Shown piece by piece: positions 54,339-62,440 of a stretch of 64,000 nucleotides of DNA (position 1 is its first letter; each line of letters begins with the position of its first letter). The notes under the pieces were generated by a model. That model saw nothing but the letters and a program-made list of their open reading frames with translations. It did not search any database and had not been told where the DNA came from. The position numbers and the translations under genes are program-made. Source of the DNA: Theocolax elegans (lineage: Eukaryota; Arthropoda; Insecta; Hymenoptera; Cerocephalidae); contig CM047431.1 of NCBI GenBank assembly GCA_026168455.1, positions 40,703,986 through 40,767,985 of the forward strand. The letters are read 5' to 3'.

Positions 54339-55626
54339 TCTTATTTTATCATTACATTTTTGTCTTTTTCTTTAAAGAATATATACACACATATACATTC
54401 CAAATATACACAGAATTTGAACGACTAATTTATTTTCCCCGACAACACTTATGTTCCTTTATATCTTTTTGAAAAGTTTTCTTTTTTTTGCTTAATTCAC
54501 ATTTTTTCTTTCTTTTCGTGCCTGCCTTGTAAGTGCTGCTTATAATTTATTTTTTTTTTGTCTATATTTTTATTACAATTTCATTTTGATTTAATCCTTA
54601 TAGTTACGGTTATAAATCCTTTTGACAATTAATGTAATATATACGTATTGCATAAATTTACAGAACTGATTTCATTCTAACATATTTACATTATTATACT
54701 TTTATATGCATGTTATTAAAATTGTTTACAATAATTACTTTTATTTAATAATCTTTCTTTTTTTATAATATGAATTTAAGCAATAAGAATGACATTTTCT
54801 TATAAATTATCAATTATTAATTTATTCATTTTTATAACATAATTCGCTCATAGATTTAACTTGCAAGAAAAACTTTTTTTGTCACAACATTCCTACCTTT
54901 ATTCTATATTAGTTACTGATTTTGCAGTTAGCATTAATAATGCTTGTACTCAATAAATATATTACTGAGAAAATATGTGTCTTTAATTATAAGTCAATAT
55001 ATTGTCGACTATAATAATGTACAGAGTCAAAATGAGCAAGTCACAATATATATGTTTATATATAGATATGTATTTCTTTTTTTTTTATTTTGTTTTTTTT
55101 TTTACTTGAAGCTTCAAGGCATTAGATTACTATTTGGCTACCATTTTGGTGCTAATAAATGACAAACATACGAGCTCATTGCTCTACCAAGTTTGTCATT
55201 GTTAGTAAAATTTCACAGTTTGTTCTGTCCATCTTTTGATGCAGAAATATTACACATATTCAAATAACTGCATTAATTTGAATAATTTCTTTTCCTTACT
55301 CAGTTACACAGAATTTATTATTTATCTTACTAGTTAAAACTTTTGATATTAATTTAATATATTACTTTTTTTTTTATTTCATTCTTATGCAAAAATAATA
55401 ATAGAAGTAAATTGTAACTCTTTATCACATAACATTTTAAGTAATAATAATTTTGCATATATTAATTTGTTATGGTATGTAATATTTAAGTTAGAAGGAG
55501 ATAGTTTGCTACAATATGTTAAAAATATTGAGTTAGTTAAACTGCATTAGTACTATTTTGGTATGTAAAATATCAATTGTATGCTTAACGATAGCTACAT
55601 GTAGGTATATGATGTACAGTATATAC

Positions 55627-55678
55627 GAAATTTTTGAAAATCCGATAACGTAGGTATTTTAATTCTATCTTAAATGTA
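55627..55678 (+). repeat. Short dispersed repeat, copy 1
   Basis: The core TTTGAAAATCCGATAACGTA with flanking GAAATTT and TTAAATGTA recurs in diverged form at 56,423-56,476 (TTCGAAAATCCGACCACGTA). The two are in the same orientation and about 800 bp apart. Likely fragments of one old repeat family. Confidence 0.6.
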
Positions 55679-56277
55679 TTGAATAGACAGAGACAGAACG
55701 ATATCATAATCTTCAAAAGTTTGCTCTTATTATGTTTGAGTTACGAATATATTTTACGTGTTATATGTATAACTTAAAACTTTTTCTTGCAAGTATACTT
55801 GGCTCACTCACACAAACGGCGCGGCAATGTAGCATATGCGCGCTGCTTGTATGTATTGTGGGTGGGTATGCGGTAGTGAGACGATCGAAGTCGAGGTTTG
55901 CATTCTTTCCTACAGTCTGCGCTCCGGCGCCGTTGCGAGCAGGTTTACGCTGCTCGTCTTCTTAAATTTTATGCCCAAAAAATTGTTAACAATTTATAGT
56001 TTTATTGTTTTGGCCGCTGCTACATGTTTTTTTATATGTTTCCTTTAATCCCCATATTTTTCTTATTTTTAAAGATTTATAATTGGACCATATATATAGA
56101 TGTAGTATTTGTATGCTATACTGTTGCGCGCTTTATTCCTTTTATATTTCTTAATTATGGTTCCCTTTTTCTTTTTTTTTATATATTTTGTTAGTTAAAA
56201 GACTACTTAACAACATTCTTCAAAAATTTTTGATTATTAATCAATAAATTACGTGCAAGGTGCGTATGTACAATTGC

Positions 56278-56278
<1 letters not shown>

Positions 56279-56312
<34 letters not shown>
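56279..56312. repeat. (TA)n microsatellite
   Basis: A pure TA dinucleotide run of about 34 bp. Confidence 0.95.
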
Positions 56313-56316
<4 letters not shown>

Positions 56317-56422
56317 TTCCTTGTTTATATTTATTTATAGCATTAGTAATTTAATTATTACTAATTATCATTTTTATCTGTTTGTTATTAAGTTGTAGAT
56401 TGATATAGATTATTAAAATTTT

Positions 56423-56476
56423 GAAATTTTCGAAAATCCGACCACGTAGGTACCTTAATTAGGTAAATTTAAATGT
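56423..56476 (+). repeat. Short dispersed repeat, copy 2
   Basis: Partner of 55,627-55,678; both contain AAAATCCGA, then ACGTAGGTA, then TTAATT, and end near TTAAATGTA. Confidence 0.6.
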
Positions 56477-56749
56477 AAAATACAATAACTCATAAACTAT
56501 TGGTCTTAAAATTTGCAAAAAGGGCTCTAATTTGTTAATTAAGAATACCCTTTCTGGTTATATTATTAAATTTGTTAACTTTTTATTTCTTCCGTTCGTA
56601 GTCGGAATTTCGAAAAACTTTTTCTGTTAAATATCTTAATTATGGCTGTTTTTACGTAATTTATTGAGATAATAATTTCTTTCGCATAATAACCATTTTC
56701 TCTATTATAGCTCGGTTCCTCATTAATTTTTCTAAATCTTTTATTTTTC

Positions 56750-57215
56750 TAATTTTGCAACTAAGGTTTAGTAACTTTTTTATAAAATTAATTATAATTT
56801 TTATAAACAATTAATTACTAAAAGTCAATTTATTTATAATTTCATTCTATCATATGAACATATTTTTATTGCGCTTTCGAATAATACGTAACAAACTCTA
56901 TATAAAACTATATATGTGATTTTTTCTTAAGTTGTAAATTAATTGTTTATAATTAATTATTGGCTATGTTTATAAAAATATCTTTCTTTCGTCTAATTTA
57001 ACAATTAAGGTTGTATAATCTTTTTACATAATAACATTTTGCATTTTCCTTATTATTTATAACTTATAATTGTTATTAGTTAATTATTAGCAACGTTTAT
57101 AAAAATATCAAAATCCTTCTTTCACCTAATTTAACAATTAAGGTTGTACGCTCTTTTCGCTTAATAACATTTTCCATTTTTCTTATTATTTATAACAAAT
57201 TGCAATATGTTTATA
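56750..57215 (+). repeat. Diverged short-period duplication in AT-rich DNA
   Basis: The run CTAATTTAACAATTAAGGTTG, then CTTTTT, ATAACATTTT and CTTATTATTTATAAC occurs at about 56,990-57,065 and again at about 57,127-57,197, a period of about 132 bp. A more diverged relative (TTTGCAACTAAGGTTTAG) lies near 56,755. The units are AT-rich, so similarity beyond these landmarks is hard to judge by eye. Confidence 0.55.
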
Positions 57216-57635
57216 ATCTTTCTTCACGTTAATAACAAAAAATTTTTTTTTGCATTATTTGATTGTTTTGAATATATATTATATAAATGTCCGTAAAAAT
57301 TATTATATATATTCTTTATTCATATTTATTAACTCGGTTAATCATTTCAGCGGTATGCAATAAATATTTAATAAATATATACATGACAATAACATAGTCT
57401 ATAAACATTTGCAGTTTGTGCACAAATTTGTTACTTATAATAAAAATATACAATTTACTAGTTCTTTTCCTTAAATTAATACAGTAATATATCTGAAGTT
57501 ATAATCGTATAGTTTATTATTTCCTCAAATATCCAGTATCAATACAATTATTAATATTTTATGTATTTTTTTTTGCTTTTGCTTGTACTATTATAATTTA
57601 CATTGTGAATAATTGAGTTTTGGTAGTTCATAATT

Positions 57636-57743
57636 GTGTTTTAAGAGGTCCATGTGGACAATTTTTGTCTTACTACCTTTTTGTATTTTCGCGTTATGTG
57701 TTTCATAATTTATTCCCAAAATTTTACAAGGTCCTACATAATC
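57636..57743 (-). pseudogene. Gypsy-type integrase C-terminal remnant
   Basis: Thirty-six codons on the minus strand read DYVGPCKILGINYETHNAKI and then end KIVHMDLLKH. The pattern (Y/F)-x-GPYxVL followed by a short beta-rich stretch and VHxxxLK is typical of the C-terminal domain of Ty3/gypsy-group integrases. Upstream on the same strand the frame breaks within a few codons, and nothing recognisable as the catalytic core remains. It shares its strand with the gypsy-like Gag-protease at 60.8-62.4 kb, so both could derive from one element split and deleted around the 2.5-kb inverted repeat; that is inference. The plus-strand ORF over the same bases is a shadow. Confidence 0.65.
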
Positions 57744-58100
57744 ATTATCCGTTTATCCCTTATTTGGATTTTTGCAATTTTCAATAATAATTTAATAATA
57801 GATAATACTTATTTGTGTTATATTTTGTTTGAATTAATAATCTTCTTTCATCAATATAAGTCCTGTATTTACCTTAAATTATTTTCGTATCAACTTTTTT
57901 GTAATATTGTATATTAATTGTATGCACGCTTATAACTTCTTTGTTTATTCCAGTAGCGCAATTGCTTTTTTTTTGTAATAATTTAACTAAGCTTTTAAAT
58001 TCCATATGATTAAATATTACAAAATAATTCTTATTTCTTATTACTTATAAGTATATCTTTTTATTACAGAGCATGTATTTAATAGTATATTACGATACAT

Positions 58101-59062
58101 GAGGCTTCGCCTCGGCCGTCAAATCAGGCAGGCCAGGAATTCCAACTTTCTGGCCGAGTGTCGTATACTATTTTTCTTTATCCCTGTCCGAAAGTACATC
58201 TAATAATTAGGTAAACTAATAGAAAATGCCCGGTGCCGCAATATTCGTCTGCAGCTTCTTTCGTGGCCTGCATCAGAGCCATCTAGATGTAACCTCTCGT
58301 ACCGCGACGTGACACGCGATATTCAATGTTTGTTATATATTTGATGCCCGCCCGACATTTGCAAAACCGAGGCGAAGCCGTGGTTTTTGCTGGTCGGGGG
58401 CAGGCATCAAAAATATAATATACATACATAAGCATGTATAAATTTATTGTAAAATCGTATTACTTTAGCAGCGGTTTTAATGCAAAGATACGATGAACAG
58501 CGTGCATAGAAGAAGTCGACTTTACATTAATAAAATTTACATTTGTAGTCAAATATCAATTGCACTGTTAAAATTTGAACATAAAAAAATGAAACATATT
58601 TCTTTCACATGTATTTATATCACCGATATTAAAGCAACACTAAATTGATAGTGTGAAATTTGAAAATGACACGAATAGATAGAATGAACACAGTCTACAT
58701 AAGTATTCTATATATACTCTCGCTCTCTCTTTCTATCTCTCGTTTTATTAATCAAAACAATTATACAAGATATTTTATAAGGCAATATTAAAATACATTT
58801 TACATTTGAAAAACAAAAGTGCTTGTCGTAAATCAATTAATAAATTTGAAATAATTTAGCAATGTTTACTTGAGAGGTTAAGCAACGCACATGTTATATT
58901 GGGAACTTTGCGGCCGTTGCTACAGCCGTTGCTATGCATTGGGGCCGCGAAAATCTATGAGCCAATCAGAGCGCGCGAGACTCCGGCCGGCCGCAAAAGT
59001 CGCTCTTCCCGTATCCATATGCGGCCGGGAAACACGTACTTTCGGCGGGGGGGATGAAGAAA
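58101..59062 (+). repeat. Left arm of the giant inverted repeat
   Basis: It starts GAGGCTTCGCCTCGGCCG and ends at GGGGGGATGAAGAAAATAG. It contains an extra short hairpin, CCGAGGCGAAGCCG, at about 58,370 where the right arm has only AACCTCGG, plus scattered substitutions and small indels relative to its partner. Confidence 0.85.
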
Positions 59063-59081
59063 ATAGTACATTGTGTACCAA

Positions 59082-59154
59082 GGGCGCAAAATTGGGGATT
59101 CTGGCCCGAGGGTGAAACACTCACCCGAGGGCCAGAATCCCCAATTTTGCGCCC
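59082..59154. repeat. Central hairpin 1 (GC-rich)
   Basis: GGGCGCAAAATTGGGGATTC pairs with its complement ending GCGCCC. The stem is about 26 bp with a small mismatch (CGAG opposite CTCG) near a short loop. It is bounded by AATAGTACA on the left and ATACTATTTTC on the right. Confidence 0.9.
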
Positions 59155-59370
59155 GTGGTGCACATACTATTTTCTATCCGAAAGGGTGAAAAATGCTTTA
59201 AAAAAAGCAGGCGGGAATTGGCCATTTTGCGCCCGAAAAAGCGGGCGCAAAAACGCATTTTGCGCCCGCGCGGGCAGAAAACCATTTTTCTGCCCTCCGA
59301 CCGGAAAGCGGCAACTTCCCGGCCGACGCGCGAATTGAAGTTGCCGTTTTCCGACAACGTCGAGCAGAAA

Positions 59371-59509
59371 AATAGTATACACATCATGGCCAGTAAAAAA
59401 GAAAGCCTCGGATCACATGTTCGTCAACCTCGGCTTCGCCTCGGCCGACAATTACATGTGATTCGAGACATTTCTTATTTTACTGGCCATGGTATGTAAT
59501 ATACTATTT
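59371..59509. repeat. Central hairpin 2
   Basis: The arms CATGGCCAGTAAAA (from 59,385) and TTTTACTGGCCATG (to 59,491) close a loop whose tip is CCTCGGCTTCGCCTCGGCC. The outer edges again carry AATAGTATA and TATACTATT, as in hairpin 1. Confidence 0.85.
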
Positions 59510-60645
59510 CTTCATCCCCCCGCTGAAAGTACGTGTTTCCCGGCCACATATGGATACGGGAAGAGCGACTTTTGCGGCCGGCCGGAGTCTCTGTCATTTA
59601 TGTGAAGTCTGCATAGCAAAGGCCGTAGCAACAGCCGCAACGTTCCCAATATAACATGAACAGTGTTTAACCTCTCAACTAAACATTGCTAAGTTATTTC
59701 AAATTTATTAATCGATTTACTACAAGCACTTATGTTTTTCAAATGTAAATTGTATTTTAATGTTGCCTTATAAAATATCTTGTATAATTATAGTTGTGGA
59801 TAGTCACCCTCCATTATTTTATTTTGGTTTTTTAAGCGATCTTGTAGGGTAATTCACAGGATGTTGAATAAATTTAACACCTTTTCTTTTAATTAAAAAT
59901 TGCAATTTTTAATTAAAAGAAAAGGTATTAAATTTATTCAACATCCTGTGAATTACCCTACAAGATTGCTTAAAAAACCAAAATCTTGTATAATTGTTTT
60001 GATTAATAAAACGAGAGATAGAAAGAGAGAGCGAGAGTATATATAGAATACTTATGTAGACTGTGTTCATTCTATCTATTTCGTGTCATTTTCAAATTTC
60101 ACACTATCAATTTAGTATTGCTTTAATATCGGTGATATAAATATATGTGAAAGAAATATGTTTCATTTTTTTATGTTCAAATTTTAACAGTGCAATTGAT
60201 ATTTGACTACAAATGTAAATTTTATTAATGTAAAGTCGACTTCTTCTATGCACGCTGTTTCTCGCTACTTTGCATTAAAACCGCTGCTAAAGTAATACGA
60301 TTTTACAATAAATTTATACATGCTTAAGTGTATGTTTATTATATTTTTGATGCCCGCCCCTGACCAGCAAAAACCTCGGTTTTGCAAATGTCGGGCGGGC
60401 AACAAATATATAACAAACATCGAATATCGCGTGTCACGTCGCGGTACGAGAGGTTACATCTACATGGCTCTGAAGCAGACCACGAAAGAAGCTGCAGAAG
60501 AATATTGCGGCACCGGGCATTTTGTATTAGATTAATTATTAGATGTATACTTTCGGACTGGGATGAAGAAAAATAGTATACGACACTCGGCCAGAATTTT
60601 GGGTGCCCTGGCCTGCGTTTTATGACGGCCGAAGCGAAGCCGAGG
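59504..60645 (-). repeat. Right arm of the giant inverted repeat
   Basis: Reverse complement of 58,101-59,062, lengthened by the palindromic insertion at 59,790-59,995. Without that insert the arm lengths agree to within a few tens of bases. Confidence 0.85.
59790..59995. mobile_element. Palindromic insertion in the right arm with 13-bp direct repeats
   Basis: ATCTTGTATAATT occurs at 59,777-59,789 and again at 59,983-59,995, but only once in the corresponding place of the left arm. The intervening 193 bp is therefore an insertion, or a duplication-linked one. Most of it is a near-perfect 162-bp palindrome (59,822-59,983) centred on AAAAATTGCAATTTTT, with stems containing TCTTGTAGGGTAATTCACAG. 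It inserted after the arms formed. No coding capacity. Confidence 0.8.
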
Positions 60646-60789
60646 AGGCGGTTTTAATGCAAAGACTATCTCTATCATTTATGTGAAAGTGTATACTCTT
60701 ATTTGCAATCATGTACTTTACATTAATCATTTTCCTTAATAATTTTGGACGTTTTTTAATTGGATTTTCAATTTGCGTATTTTTGTTAT

Positions 60790-62440
60790 TTAAAAGCGCT
60801 GATTAAATGTGGTAATGAAACTATCTTTTTTCTCTCTAAGAACAGACAAAACATTTGTACGTTTTATATTATTTTTCTCATTTTCATATTCGCGCAAGTC
60901 ACTAATAACATTATTTATCTCTTTAATTTTTCCCCGGGATTCAAATATAACATCGGGAGACTTCAACTCCACTATTTCACTCTTACTATTGACGCAATGG
61001 GCATATACTTCACCCTTACAAGTATCGGCTACGCAATTGCCGAAAGAGATTTTCGGTTCTATATCTTAAAGTGACTCAAATTCTATATTTTCAACATAGT
61101 TTATACGCGCATAAATATGTTTCCTTGTTTCTGGGGGAATTAAAAATTGCTTATTTTGTACAAATGGTATGACTAAATCACTAAATTGTAAACATTTTTC
61201 AGTAGCATTTACTACACCGTTATATTTTTTGATATTATTTGATACGATATGCATATCACATAATAATCCATTTAATTCTAATTTTATAGTACCTAGGGTT
61301 GTACATTCTTTAGAATTTATTCCAGTTATCGTCACTATTTGTGTCTTATTAATCGGTTTTTCTGTATTTATGGAATTTAATTTAATAAATGTTAGAACTG
61401 CTCCAGTATCAACATAAAATTGTCCTTTCATGTCAAATTTGAACTATATAATTCTACTATAGGTAGTTTATATTCCATTTGTGCAGATTTTGTCACGCAT
61501 CTTCGAACTTGAATTTTTAGATGATCTAACTGTTTTCTTACCTGCTCGACTCCGCAGATCGTTGGGGTCGAACACGTTAGTAGTTTAAAGAATCGCCTTG
61601 TCTTTGTTGTAATTTACCACATCCTTGAATACTTTGATGTCCATTGCTTTCATTAACTTTCTGAAATCGTTTCGATTATCTCGTGAATTATTATAATAAT
61701 TTTTAAAACCATTTTTATTCCTTGCATAAGTTCGGTCCCTCCTATATTTATTATTCCAACTATTATTATAAACGCTACGCTTAATATTATTTTCTTGATT
61801 ATTTTGTTTCTGATATAACTGATACGGCAGATAAAATACTGGAGTAATCTATGGTATTGGGTACGATGAACAGACGATTTGTGTATCTTTGTTTGTTATC
61901 TGTCTTACTTTTTCACATGTATTGAACATATGTCTATTACATAGTACTTTAGTATCGACTTCGTTATTATAACAGTTTTGTTCCGAGTACACAGTGTTAT
62001 TATTAAATTCGCGATTTTAGGTTACGGGGACTCTTCTTACAGCTGCACTTTCTTGCTCTAGCTTTGTTGTTTTTAGAGATTCAATTTTGTAAATGCACAT
62101 CGAGCCTTTGTTTTCTGTTCGAAATTAACTGCCTCTGCTATGGTACTTCTTAAATTTTTTTGGATTTTCTGATCTAACTTGGTGTTGTAGGGGGCCTTCT
62201 AACCCAAATATAAATTGGTCGAATGCTTCGCGATCTGCTAGAGCTTTGTATGTCTGCCTTTCGAATTCATGTAAGTTTCTGCTTGCATCATATAAATTCA
62301 ATAATCAATTATGCAGCGTTTGCACTTTTAAGGCGTAATCACCAACACTTTCGCCTGGATATTGTTGAATTACTTTTAAATCCATAAGAGCTTTGTCTGT
62401 GCTCCCAATATTGCTATACTGTGTATTTTGATCTGCTAAT
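60790..62440 (-). pseudogene. Gypsy-like retrotransposon Gag-protease remnant
   Basis: Read on the minus strand. A Gag-like segment contains [20 protein letters not shown], an in-frame stop at 62,305, then NLYDASRNLHEFERQTYKAL and REAFDQFIFGLEGPLQHQV. After a frameshift comes TIAEAVNFEQKTKARC. An N- and R-rich stretch follows, with a degraded zinc-knuckle-like NGHQSIQGCGK. From 61,431 to 61,066 is an aspartic protease with active-site FYVDTGA, of the retroviral type. After one in-frame TAA the same frame continues (DIEPKISFGNCVADT) to 60,790. Reverse transcriptase and integrase core are missing. By family, this would be a Ty3/gypsy-group element coding for capsid and processing protease; several breaks make it non-functional. 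The left end lies 145 bp from the giant inverted repeat. Confidence 0.78.
61066..61431 (-). pseudogene. Retroviral-type aspartic protease domain (within the Gag-Pol remnant)
   Basis: The longest intact piece of the gypsy-like remnant, 121 residues from MKGQFYVDTGAVLTFIKLNS to IEFESL. DTG at residues 9-11 is the catalytic triad of a half-site aspartic protease; a hydrophobic stretch near the middle (GTIKLELNGLLCDMHIV) matches the expected core strands. The methionine is internal to the original polyprotein, so the true N-terminus is not defined. Confidence 0.75.

Larger units (their letters stand above)
54339..57635. other. AT-rich intergenic region
   Basis: No convincing gene is visible. Open frames here, for example 54,944-55,162, are low-complexity products of T-rich DNA. 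The region holds a 43-bp stem-loop (55,158-55,200), a small GC- and CpG-rich island (about 55,800-55,965), two diverged copies of an approximately 50-bp element (55,627-55,678 and 56,423-56,476), a (TA)n run (56,279-56,312) and a diverged local duplication (56,750-57,215). Confidence 0.7.
58101..60645. mobile_element. Giant imperfect inverted repeat (foldback-like), about 2.5 kb
   Basis: Two arms of about 0.95 kb pair with each other in reverse complement. Left-arm markers in order are CTTCGCCTCGGCCGTC, GCCCGCCCGACATTTGCAAA, TAGCAGCGGTTTTAATGCAA, AAGTCGACTTTACATTAATA, CGCTCTCTCTTTCTATCTCT and GCGGCCGGGAAACACGTACT; their complements occur in mirror order in the right arm. A GC-rich centre (59,063-59,503) separates the arms and contains its own hairpins. 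Small ORFs here, such as 58,891-59,115 and 60,320-60,535, have mirrored shadows and no domain. No transposase is visible. The tips carry CTCGGCCGTC and GACGGCCGAAG. I saw no clear target duplication at the outer ends. Confidence 0.8.

Noticed and set aside
55732..56048. Overlapping ORFs across the CpG-rich island
   Set aside because: Short, overlapping in two frames, rich in C and R from CpG content, with no start context or domain; better treated as a noncoding compositional anomaly.
57654..57917. Plus-strand 87-codon hydrophobic ORF
   Set aside because: Its composition is that of T-rich DNA, and the minus strand of the same bases carries the integrase remnant, so it is a shadow.
58891..59499. 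Overlapping ORFs of 62-114 codons in the GC-rich centre of the inverted repeat
   Set aside because: GC-rich palindromic DNA has few stops on either strand. The frames mirror one another and show no known motif.
60320..60576. Small ORFs with KEAAEEYCGTGHF-like peptide in the right arm
   Set aside because: They lie wholly within the inverted-repeat arm, the left arm does not preserve the frame, and there is no domain.
60760..61417. Plus-strand ORFs opposite the protease region
   Set aside because: They are antisense to the Gag-protease frame that carries DTG and have no recognisable features.
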